Source: Solirubrobacterales bacterium (lineage in GTDB: Bacteria > Actinomycetota > Thermoleophilia > Solirubrobacterales > Solirubrobacteraceae). Taken from it: a DNA stretch of 5,284 bases. The DNA lies in assembly GCA_025963955.1 (NCBI GenBank), contig JAOPZU010000499.1, positions 1 to 5,284 on the forward strand, in the 5' to 3' direction. Made by a program: the position numbers and the translations under genes. The notes below the pieces were generated by a model that did not search any database, was not told where the DNA came from, and saw nothing but the letters and a program-made list of their open reading frames with translations. Every line of letters starts with the position of its first letter. The stretch's first letter is position 1. Below are positions 1-5,284 of the stretch, piece by piece.

Positions 1-311
1 CGCTGAAGATCCCGCTCGACCGCGTCCTGGTCCTCCACGACGAGATCGACCTGAAGTTCGCCGACGTCCGCTGGCGGCTCGGCGGCGGCCTGGCCGGGCA
101 CAACGGCCTCAAGTCGCTGAAAGCGCACCTCGGGTCGCCGGACTTCGCGCGGATCCGGATCGGCGTCGGCCGGCCGGATTCGACCGACCCCGAGATCGTC
201 GCGGGCTACGTCCTGGGCAAATGGCGCCAGCCGCAGGCGGACGTCGACGCGCTCGTGGGAGCGGCCGCGGACGCCGCCGAGCGCATCGTCTCCGGCGAGC
301 TCGAGCTGTAG
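1..311 (+). CDS. pth: Peptidyl-tRNA hydrolase, C-terminal part (5' end outside window)
   Basis: Releases tRNA from peptidyl-tRNA that drops off stalled ribosomes, a cytoplasmic recycling step needed for growth. The reading frame starts at base 3 and gives 102 residues to a TAG stop at 309-311. Diagnostic family motifs are visible in order: VLHDEIDL (its aspartate corresponds to the catalytic Asp93 region of the E. coli enzyme), RLGGGLAGHNGLKSL (containing the conserved GHNG asparagine), RIRIGVGRP and YVLGKW. The N-terminal half, with the catalytic histidine, lies upstream of the window. The C-terminal helix (ADVDALVGAAADAAERIV) is complete and of normal length, so the gene looks intact. Recognition is from conserved motifs and is firm. 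The next gene starts 75 bases downstream with its own promoter-like element, so pth probably ends its transcription unit here or is read through weakly. Confidence 0.96.
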   Translation, partial: LKIPLDRVLVLHDEIDLKFADVRWRLGGGLAGHNGLKSLKAHLGSPDFARIRIGVGRPDSTDPEIVAGYVLGKWRQPQADVDALVGAAADAAERIVSGELEL

Positions 312-341
312 CGCGGGTCCGGGCCGGCGTTGCCCCCGCGC
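311..341 (+). terminator. Possible hairpin just after pth
   Basis: GCGCGGG (311-317) is the exact reverse complement of CCCGCGC (335-341), with a 17-base loop that could pair further (GGC with GCC). It begins on the last base of the pth stop codon. There is no T-run after it, so it is not a canonical Rho-independent terminator. In DNA this GC-rich, 7-bp stems also arise by chance, so the call is tentative. Confidence 0.25.
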
Positions 342-372
342 GGGTCGCGCCCGTCGCCCTCGGCCCCCGGGG

Positions 373-378
373 TACGCT
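373..378 (+). promoter_or_regulatory. Candidate -10 element for the binding-protein/vWA gene (leaderless type)
   Basis: TACGCT fits the TANNNT sigma-70-family -10 pattern and stands out in a GC-rich spacer. Its last base is 8 bases before the ATG at 387, which would place transcription initiation at or within a base or two of the start codon. The mRNA would then be leaderless, a common arrangement in actinobacteria. In keeping with this, no convincing Shine-Dalgarno sequence lies at the right distance. No good -35 hexamer is visible at 16-19 bases upstream. Confidence 0.5.
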
Positions 379-386
379 TCGCCGCG

Positions 387-2084
387 ATGTCACCCGGCCG
401 CATCGCCGTCATCGCCGTTGCCGCCGTCGCGGTCGTGGTGGCGCTCGTCGTCAGCGCCGGCGGTGGCGGTGGCGGCGGCGGCGGCTCCTCGTCCGTCGCC
501 TCCGTCGGCCAGACGGCGCCCGCGGGGGCCCTCGTCGTCGACTTCGCCTACTCACCGGAGAAGGAGCCGCTGGTCGCGGCCCGGCTCAGGGCCTTCAACG
601 CCGCCGGGCACGTGCAGGGCGGCCGCACGATCTTCGTCCGGGGTCAGGTCGTCTCCTCCGGTGACGCGGAGCGCCGCATCGCCGCCGGCACGCTGAAGCC
701 GGCGATCTGGTCACCCGCCTCCTCGCTGTGGGGACGGCTGCTGAACTACGAGGCGGACCGGAAGTACGTCGCGGACGAGAACCCGTCGATCGCCCGCACC
801 CCGCTCGTGATCGCGATGTGGGAGCCGCTGGCCCGGGCGCTCGGCTGGCCGAGGAAGGCCATCGGGTTCAAGGACGTGCTGAAGCTCGCCCAGGACCCGC
901 AGGGGCTGATCAAGCTCGGCAGGCCGGAGTACGGCTCCTTCCGGCTGGGCCACACGAACCCGGACTTCTCGACCTCCGGCCTGAGCGCCGTCGCCGCCGA
1001 GTACTTCTCGGCCGTGGGCAAGCGCGAGGGCCTGACCGTTGCCGACGTGAACCGGCCGAAGGTGCGCCGCGACATCCAGGCGATCGAGCGCTCCATCGTC
1101 CACTACGGCGACACCACGCTGTTCTTCGCCGACCAGATGCTGAAGTACGGCCCGGCCTACGCGAGCGCCGTCGCGATGGAGGAGGCGACGCTCGTCGACT
1201 TCAACACCCGGCGGCGCGGCGCGACGAAGCTCGTGGGCATCTACCCGTCCGAGGGGACCTTCTACAGCGACAACCCGTTGATCGTCCCGGACGCGCCGTG
1301 GATGACCCCGGAGCTCGCCGCCGCCGCGCAGCAGGTCGTGAAGGACCTCGTCGCGGAGGTGACGCCCGCCGTCGCCGCGAAGGCGGGCTTCCGGCCGGGG
1401 AACCCGGGCGCGAAGCTCCTCCCGCCGCTCGACGCCGCCCACGGCGTCGATCCCGCGCTGCCCGGCCGCGTGCTCGCGCTCCCGCAGCCCGACGTCCTGG
1501 CCCGCATCAAGGCGGCGTGGCGCGAGGATCGCAAGCCCGCCAACGTGGTCCTCGCGGTCGACGTGTCCGGCTCCATGGGGGAGGAGAACAAGCTCGAGCA
1601 GGCCAAGGCGGGGCTGAAGGCCTTCTTCCGGCAGCTGTCCCCGCGCGACCGGGTCGGCCTCGTCTTCTTCAACGACAAGGTCTTCCGGGGGGCTCCGGTC
1701 CAGGCCTTCGGGACGGGCCGGGCGCGGCTCCGCCGGACGGTGGCCGACCTGCTGCCCGGCGGGGAGACCGCGTGGATCGACGCGACGGGCGACGCGCTGC
1801 AGGAGGTCCAGAACCTCAGGGACGACACCCGCATCAACGCCGTCGTCCTGCTCACGGACGGGGACGACACGTCCTCCTCGACGTCGGCGCAGGCCCTGCG
1901 CCGGCGGCTCGACGCGCAGGCGCGCAGCGAGGGCTCGGTCGTCCGCGTCTACACGATCGCCTACGGCCGCGAGGCCAACCGGGACGCGCTGGAGGCGGTG
2001 GCCAAGGCCGCCGGCGGCAAGGCCTTCACCGGTGATCCGAAGCAGATCGAGAGCGTCTACCTCTCGATATCGTCGTTCTTCTAG
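387..2084 (+). CDS. Envelope protein with solute-binding-protein-like domain fused to a vWA domain
   Basis: The product has 565 residues from the ATG at 387. An in-frame TTG at 330 would add 19 Pro/Arg-rich residues in front of the hydrophobic segment and is less likely. Residues 6-23 are hydrophobic (IAVIAVAAVAVVVALVVS) with only Arg5 before them: a membrane anchor, or a signal peptide that could be cut after VSA. There is no lipobox cysteine. Nine glycines (25-33) and a Ser/Ala linker follow. Residues about 47-345 look like a type 2 periplasmic binding protein: an opening strand and turn (LVVDFAYSPEKEP), AIWSPASSLW (106-115), TPLVIAMW (138-145), HTNPDFSTSG (189-198) and YSDNPLIVPDAPW (from 293). 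Residues about 385-565 form a vWA domain with a full MIDAS: Asp392, Ser394 and Ser396 in DVSGSMG, Thr461 in GGETAW, and Asp491 in LLTDGDD. Inferred role: outside the membrane, binding an unknown ligand, with the metal site contacting a partner. No transporter gene is adjacent, so simple ABC uptake is unlikely. Confidence 0.85.
   Translation: MSPGRIAVIAVAAVAVVVALVVSAGGGGGGGGGSSSVASVGQTAPAGALVVDFAYSPEKEPLVAARLRAFNAAGHVQGGRTIFVRGQVVSSGDAERRIAAGTLKPAIWSPASSLWGRLLNYEADRKYVADENPSIARTPLVIAMWEPLARALGWPRKAIGFKDVLKLAQDPQGLIKLGRPEYGSFRLGHTNPDFSTSGLSAVAAEYFSAVGKREGLTVADVNRPKVRRDIQAIERSIVHYGDTTLFFADQMLKYGPAYASAVAMEEATLVDFNTRRRGATKLVGIYPSEGTFYSDNPLIVPDAPWMTPELAAAAQQVVKDLVAEVTPAVAAKAGFRPGNPGAKLLPPLDAAHGVDPALPGRVLALPQPDVLARIKAAWREDRKPANVVLAVDVSGSMGEENKLEQAKAGLKAFFRQLSPRDRVGLVFFNDKVFRGAPVQAFGTGRARLRRTVADLLPGGETAWIDATGDALQEVQNLRDDTRINAVVLLTDGDDTSSSTSAQALRRRLDAQARSEGSVVRVYTIAYGREANRDALEAVAKAAGGKAFTGDPKQIESVYLSISSFF
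459..485 (+). repeat. Run of nine glycine codons (GGC/GGT triplets)
   Basis: Nine consecutive Gly codons (GGC or GGT) directly follow the N-terminal hydrophobic segment of the binding-protein/vWA protein (residues 25-33). They form a flexible spacer between the membrane and the folded domains. The last five codons are identical GGC triplets, so replication slippage would change linker length in frame without breaking the gene. Confidence 0.85.
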
Positions 2085-2849
2085 ATGGCTCGCCAGTCGC
2101 AGTCGCCCGTCCGCCGGCCCCCGACCCGCAGCGAGCTCCGGCGCGCGATGGTCGTGAACGCGCTGACGAAGCCGGTGACGGTCGGGGTGGGCGCCGCCGT
2201 CGCGGTGGCCGCGATCGTCCTGGGCGCCGCGTGGCTGCTCGTGATCGCCCTGATGGCCTACGCGGCGCTCGCCACGATGACGTTCTTCGACGAGGCGGAG
2301 GCCGAGCGCGTCGGCGACCGCGCCTACGGCAGGGCGCACGGCAGCATCGCGGCGCCGGGCCTCGACGCCGCCAAGCTCGCGCCGGAGATCCGCGCGCAGC
2401 TCGACGCGGCCCGCGCCGAGCAGGCGCTGATCGTCGCCACCATCAGCGAGTCCGCGTTGTCGTTCGCCGACGTCCGCGAGGAGGTCGCGCAGCTCGTGAC
2501 GGCGCTCGAGGGCGCCGCCGGGCGCGCGCAGCGCCTCTACGCCTTCCTGGTCGTCCAGGACCGCGGCGCGCTGCGCACGCGCATCCGGGAGCTCGAGCGG
2601 GCCGGCGACGCCGCGACCGTCGGCGCCCTCCGCGCGCAGGAGACGGAGTTCGCCCGCCTGGACACGATGCTGCGCAGCGCCTACGGGGAGATGGAGCAGG
2701 TCAACGCCTCGTTGCGCACGGTCCACGCGCGGCTCGTCGGGCTGGCCGTCAGCTCGCAGGCCTCGGGTGAGCAGGAGCTCGTCGGGGATGTGCGCGAGCT
2801 GCGCGAGCGCGTCGACGTCCTCACGGAGGGACTGCAGGACCAGGTCTAG
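2085..2849 (+). CDS. Membrane-anchored coiled-coil protein of unknown function
   Basis: 254 residues, not recognised as a named family. The N-terminus is basic (Arg/Lys-rich, 10-29). Residues 31-68 carry no charge and are strongly hydrophobic, long enough for a two-helix membrane hairpin. FFDEAEAE follows, then a charged, Ala/Glu/Arg-rich region to the end (about 95-254) predicted by eye to be almost wholly helical, with coiled-coil-like stretches near 180-222 and 232-253. With a hairpin, both ends would be cytoplasmic. The ATG directly follows the TAG of the upstream gene (stop 2082-2084, start 2085) and has no Shine-Dalgarno, so translation is probably coupled to the vWA gene and the two proteins likely work together. 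A later ATG at 2148 (Met22) would discard the basic segment and is less likely. The layout of a membrane hairpin plus helices loosely recalls XpaC-type proteins, but I see no motif to confirm that. Confidence 0.82.
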   Translation: MARQSQSPVRRPPTRSELRRAMVVNALTKPVTVGVGAAVAVAAIVLGAAWLLVIALMAYAALATMTFFDEAEAERVGDRAYGRAHGSIAAPGLDAAKLAPEIRAQLDAARAEQALIVATISESALSFADVREEVAQLVTALEGAAGRAQRLYAFLVVQDRGALRTRIRELERAGDAATVGALRAQETEFARLDTMLRSAYGEMEQVNASLRTVHARLVGLAVSSQASGEQELVGDVRELRERVDVLTEGLQDQV

Positions 2850-2865
2850 AACGACACGCGTGCCG

Positions 2866-2899
2866 CATACGTTTGTACGTGATAACGTACAGACGTATG
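2866..2899. promoter_or_regulatory. 34-bp near-perfect palindrome, probable repressor operator overlapping a start codon
   Basis: The left arm CATACGTTTGTACGT and right arm ACGTACAGACGTATG are inverted copies around a centre between 2882 and 2883. Of 17 base pairs, 15 match; the exceptions are 2873/2892 and 2881/2884. GC content is about 41% (14 of 34) in a region otherwise far more GC-rich. The right arm ends on the ATG of the methyltransferase gene, and the centre coincides with a candidate -10 element. Two nested half-sites per arm (CATACGT and TGTACGT) suggest binding of two dimers, as seen for several TetR/AcrR-family repressors. A bound protein would block both polymerase and ribosome entry. 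No regulator gene lies in the window, so the family of the cognate protein is inference. Confidence 0.75.
2883..2888 (+). promoter_or_regulatory. Candidate -10 element for the methyltransferase gene, inside the palindrome
   Basis: TAACGT fits TANNNT and ends 8 bases before the ATG at 2897, the same spacing as the element at 373-378. This predicts a leaderless transcript starting at or next to the ATG. There is no clear -35 hexamer at normal spacing, and no Shine-Dalgarno. Confidence 0.45.
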
Positions 2900-3664
2900 A
2901 CGAAGCCACGGGACTGGAACGGCAGGAGCTACGACAAGGTCTCCGGCCCGATGGAGCGCCTCGGGCTCGAGGTGCTGGACCGCCTGGCGCTGCGGGGCGA
3001 CGAGCGCGTCCTCGACGCCGGCTGCGGCAGCGGCCGCGTCACCCAGGCGCTCATCGACCGGCTCCCGGACGGTGAGGTCATCGGGGTGGACGGCTCGCGC
3101 GCGATGATCGACGCCGCCCGCGAGCGGCTGCCGCCGGGGACGGAGCTCCTCGTGCAGGACCTCACGCAGCTCGATTTGCAGGGCCGCACCGTCGACGCGA
3201 TCCTCTCGACCGCGACCTTCCACTGGATCGCCGACCACGACGCGCTGTTCGCGGCCCTGCGGCGCGCGCTGGAGCCCGGCGGCCGCCTGACGGCGCAGTG
3301 CGGCGGCCACGGCAACATCGCGGGCGTCCGGGCCGCCCTCGACCAGGTCTGCCTTCGGCCGGCGTGGGCCCCGCACCTCGGCGGCTGGGCGGGGACGTGG
3401 AACTTCAGCACGCCCGAGGTCACCACCCAGCGTCTGGAGGCCGCCGGCTTCGCCGAGGTCCGGGCGCAGCTCGTCTCACGCCCGGTCACCCCCGAGGAGC
3501 CGCACGAGTACCTGGGCACGATCGTCCTCGGCGCCCACCTGGAGCGGCTGCCCGCCGAACGGCGCGACGCCTTCGTCGCCGACGTGGTGGAAGCGCTCCG
3601 CGCCCGCGACGGAGACGTCGTCGTCGACTACGTGCGCCTGAACCTGGACGCCGTCGCGGTCTGA
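2897..3664 (+). CDS. Class I SAM-dependent methyltransferase, trans-aconitate methyltransferase-like
   Basis: 255 residues from the ATG at 2897, close to the usual length of Tam-type enzymes. It transfers a methyl group from S-adenosylmethionine to an unidentified small molecule in the cytoplasm. Visible motifs: DWNGRSYDKVSGPM at the N-terminus (Tam-like enzymes also begin with a DWN segment); the SAM-binding glycine loop VLDAGCGSG (38-46); Asp65 in VIGVDGS, the acidic residue expected to hold the ribose hydroxyls; Asp88 in VQDLTQLDL near the adenine; TFHWI (107-111) where Tam has LQWL; and LEPGGRL (125-131). The region from about 140 on, with GWAGTWNFSTPE, resembles the substrate-cap part of this group. 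Starting at an in-frame TTG (2873) would add eight residues encoded by operator sequence and is unlikely. The gene is 47 bases after the upstream gene and has its own operator-like palindrome, so it is probably a separately controlled unit. The substrate is not determinable; BioC-like or other O-methyltransferase roles are possible. Confidence 0.88.
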   Translation: MTKPRDWNGRSYDKVSGPMERLGLEVLDRLALRGDERVLDAGCGSGRVTQALIDRLPDGEVIGVDGSRAMIDAARERLPPGTELLVQDLTQLDLQGRTVDAILSTATFHWIADHDALFAALRRALEPGGRLTAQCGGHGNIAGVRAALDQVCLRPAWAPHLGGWAGTWNFSTPEVTTQRLEAAGFAEVRAQLVSRPVTPEEPHEYLGTIVLGAHLERLPAERRDAFVADVVEALRARDGDVVVDYVRLNLDAVAV

Positions 3665-3696
3665 CCCGCGGAAGGCCGGGCCGCCCGCGAGGTTCG

Positions 3697-3702
3697 TACA
3701 CT
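3697..3702 (+). promoter_or_regulatory. Candidate -10 element for mfd
   Basis: TACACT, in the context TTCGTACACT, fits the TANNNT pattern and lies in the 81-base spacer between the methyltransferase gene and mfd. Initiation about 7 bases downstream would give a leader of roughly 36 bases. No clear -35 hexamer is seen. Confidence 0.4.
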
Positions 3703-3710
3703 CCGCAGCC

Positions 3711-3733
3711 CGGCCGCGCCCCTCGCGCGGCCG
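3711..3733 (+). other. Strong GC hairpin in the mfd leader (or end of the methyltransferase transcript)
   Basis: CGGCCGCGC (3711-3719) and GCGCGGCCG (3725-3733) form a perfect 9-bp all-G/C stem with a 5-base loop. No T-run follows, so it is not a textbook terminator. If transcription starts near 3709, this hairpin sits at the extreme 5' end of the mfd mRNA, 12 bases before the ATG. There it could stabilise the mRNA or hinder ribosome loading. Alternatively it marks the 3' end of the methyltransferase message. Confidence 0.5.
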
Positions 3734-3745
3734 CCGTGCGTTCCC

Positions 3746-5284
3746 ATGAGCCTCCGCCCGCTTCTCGCCCATCTCGCCGACAGCCCCGAAGGCGTCACCC
3801 TCGCGCGGGACGGCGGGCGCGCGTTCGTCTCCTCGGCGATGCGCCCGTACCTCCTGGCGGCGCTGCTGGACGGGGTCGACGGGTCGCTCGCCGCCGGCCG
3901 CCCGGCGATCGTCGTGGCCGGCGACGACCGTCAGGCCCGGGACCTCGCGACCGACCTGAAGACCTGGCTGCACCCGCGGCCCGTGCGCTTCTACCCCAGC
4001 CGCGGCGTCACCTACGAGTCGCACCTCGCGCCGCCGCCGCACCTGACCGGGCTGCGCATCGCCGCCCTCGACGCGCTCACCGCCCACGCCGACGACACGA
4101 GCCACGAGGAGCCGCCGGTCATCGTGGTCTCGGCCGTCGCGCTCAGCGAGAAGATCCCCGACCCCGCCCTGCGCCCGCACGGCTTCACCCTCAAGGTGGG
4201 CGACCTGCTGGACCTCGACGAGGTCGCCCTCGAGCTCGTCGCCGCCGGCTACGAGCGGGTGGACCAGGTCGACGACCGCGGCCAGTTCGCCATCCGCGGC
4301 GGCATCCTCGACGTCTACCCCGCGACGGAGGACCGCGCGATCCGCGTCGACCTGTTCGACATCGAGATCGAGTCGCTGCGCTGGTTCTCGACCTTCACGC
4401 AGCGCTCGCTGGGGGAGGCGCAGCAGGTCGAGGTCGCTCCGGCGGCCGAGCTCGCCGCCGAGCACCGGCAGGCCGCGGAGGAGGCCGCGCTGCTCGCGGA
4501 CGACGACGAGCGCCCGGACGTCTCGCAGCTGCTGCCCGTCGACCGCTTCCACGCGTTCCTCGACCTGGCCCCGGAGGACGCGGCGGTGCTGATCGCCGCG
4601 GAGGAGGAGATCGCGCCCGCGCTCGCCGACCACTGGCAGGACGTCACCGCCGCCTTCCACGACGCCGACGCCCGCGACCTCTACGTCAACCCGGACGCGA
4701 TCACGCGGACGCTGGACGAGCGCACGGCGATCTCGCTCTCCTCCCTCGACAGCGGGCAGGAGATCGAGTTCCGCGCGCAGTCGGCCGAGCTCGCCGCCCG
4801 CAGCCTGAAGGAGGCCGAGCCCGAGCTGGAGAAGCTCGTCCGCGGCGGCTACCGCACCTTCGTCGCCTGGCCCCGCCGCGGCGAGGGCGAGCGCGCCGCC
4901 TACAACCTCGCCCGCCTGAAGGCCCGCTGGTTCGGCGCCGGGGACCGGATGGACGGCAAGGACAACGCCTACGCCCAGCCCGCCCTGAACTTCGCCGAGG
5001 CGAACCTGCGGGACGGCTTCATCGCCGCCGGGATCCGCCTGGCGGTGCTGCCCGAGCACCGCCTCTTCCGCCGCAAGCGCACCGAGCGGACCGGCGGGCA
5101 GACTGTCCGCCAGCGCCGTCGCGGAGCGCTGCGGTCGTTCGCGGACCTGCGCACCGGGGACATCGTCGTCCACGAGGATCACGGCCTCGCGCGCTTCGCC
5201 GGGTTCGAGACGAAGACCGTGGCCGGCGTCACCCGCGACTACCTCGAGCTCGAGTTCGCCGGCACGGACAAGGTCTTCATGCCG
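3746..5284 (+). CDS. mfd: Transcription-repair coupling factor Mfd, N-terminal 513 residues (3' end outside window)
   Basis: Mfd removes RNA polymerase stalled at DNA lesions and recruits UvrA to start nucleotide excision repair. The frame is open from the ATG at 3746 to the last base of the window; the family is about 1,150 residues, so under half is seen. Residues 1 to about 150 match the UvrB-like N-terminal module that binds UvrA (IVVAGDDRQARDLATDL, FYPSRGVTYES, VIVVSAVALSEKIPDP). FAIRGGILDVYP (181-192) and VDLFDIEIESLRWFSTFTQRSL-type sequence follow, a strong Mfd/UvrB signature. Residues from about 471 (GDIVVHEDHGLARFAGFE, then TRDYLELEF and KVFMP) are the CarD-like RNA-polymerase-interacting domain, at nearly the same residue number as in E. 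coli. The ATP-driven translocase motor lies beyond the window. No Shine-Dalgarno precedes the ATG, and no in-frame start is visible just upstream. The stretch of acidic residues around 230-300 is less conserved. Confidence 0.96.
   Translation, partial: MSLRPLLAHLADSPEGVTLARDGGRAFVSSAMRPYLLAALLDGVDGSLAAGRPAIVVAGDDRQARDLATDLKTWLHPRPVRFYPSRGVTYESHLAPPPHLTGLRIAALDALTAHADDTSHEEPPVIVVSAVALSEKIPDPALRPHGFTLKVGDLLDLDEVALELVAAGYERVDQVDDRGQFAIRGGILDVYPATEDRAIRVDLFDIEIESLRWFSTFTQRSLGEAQQVEVAPAAELAAEHRQAAEEAALLADDDERPDVSQLLPVDRFHAFLDLAPEDAAVLIAAEEEIAPALADHWQDVTAAFHDADARDLYVNPDAITRTLDERTAISLSSLDSGQEIEFRAQSAELAARSLKEAEPELEKLVRGGYRTFVAWPRRGEGERAAYNLARLKARWFGAGDRMDGKDNAYAQPALNFAEANLRDGFIAAGIRLAVLPEHRLFRRKRTERTGGQTVRQRRRGALRSFADLRTGDIVVHEDHGLARFAGFETKTVAGVTRDYLELEFAGTDKVFMP

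Noticed and set aside
330..386. TTG start at 330 for the binding-protein/vWA gene
   Set aside because: It would place Pro/Arg-rich residues before the membrane segment and has no promoter or ribosome site, whereas the ATG at 387 follows a -10-like element at leaderless spacing.
221..664. 147-codon + strand frame across the pth end and the start of the next gene
   Set aside because: Composed almost wholly of Arg, Ala and Gly and overlaps conserved pth sequence; a composition artefact.
728..2035. 435-codon + strand frame overlapping the binding-protein/vWA gene
   Set aside because: Arg/Gly/Pro/Ala-rich shadow frame; the other frame carries the intact MIDAS and solute-binding motifs.
2855..2862. 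Short palindrome CACGCGTG just upstream of the operator
   Set aside because: Eight-base palindromes of this composition are expected by chance in GC-rich DNA; nothing ties it to the larger element.
2873..2896. TTG start at 2873 for the methyltransferase
   Set aside because: The eight added residues would be encoded entirely by the palindromic operator and do not resemble the family N-terminus; the ATG at 2897 fits both spacing and family length.
711..2909. 732-codon open frame on the minus strand across the vWA and coiled-coil genes
   Set aside because: It is the codon-for-codon shadow expected where GC-rich third positions remove stops from the opposite strand. Its translation is Arg/Gly/Leu/Val-rich with no recognisable motif, while the + strand encodes clear domains.
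3476..5182. 568-codon open frame on the minus strand across the methyltransferase end and mfd
   Set aside because: Antisense shadow of mfd; low-complexity Arg/Val/Glu/Gly composition with no domain, and it spans two unrelated + strand genes.
1..5284. tRNA genes, CRISPR arrays, insertion sequences or attachment sites
   Set aside because: No cloverleaf with a plausible anticodon arm, no regularly spaced repeats, no transposase or integrase motifs and no flanking duplications were seen.

Overview
The window is very GC-rich (well over 65% by eye), with strong G/C preference at third codon positions. All genes lie on the + strand, and two of them appear to have leaderless-type starts. This fits a high-GC actinobacterium. 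The gene content and style suggest something like the Thermoleophilia (Solirubrobacterales/Conexibacter type), but that placement is inference, not proof.

Layout: (1) positions 1-311 hold the 3' end of pth (peptidyl-tRNA hydrolase). (2) 387-2084 encodes a 565-residue envelope protein with an N-terminal hydrophobic segment, a nine-glycine linker, a periplasmic-binding-protein-like domain and a C-terminal von Willebrand factor A (vWA) domain with an intact metal site. (3) 2085-2849 follows with no gap (TAG then ATG) and encodes a 254-residue protein of unknown function, with an N-terminal membrane hairpin and a long charged helical region. (4) 2897-3664 encodes a class I SAM-dependent methyltransferase that resembles trans-aconitate methyltransferases. 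Its start codon lies inside a 34-bp near-perfect palindrome that looks like an operator. (5) 3746 to the end holds the N-terminal 513 codons of mfd (transcription-repair coupling factor), cut by the window edge in the RNA-polymerase-interacting domain.

pth and mfd are housekeeping genes that lie near each other in many bacteria. Here a three-gene accessory set sits between them: a coupled envelope pair (binding protein/vWA plus membrane coiled-coil protein) and a separately regulated methyltransferase. The pair probably acts together at the membrane, with the first protein presenting ligand-binding and metal-dependent adhesion domains outside and the second projecting helices into the cytoplasm. 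The ligand and pathway are not evident from sequence. The methyltransferase probably answers to a TetR-type repressor encoded elsewhere.

No tRNA, rRNA, CRISPR array, insertion sequence or attachment site was seen. No gene-free stretch exceeds 100 bases.
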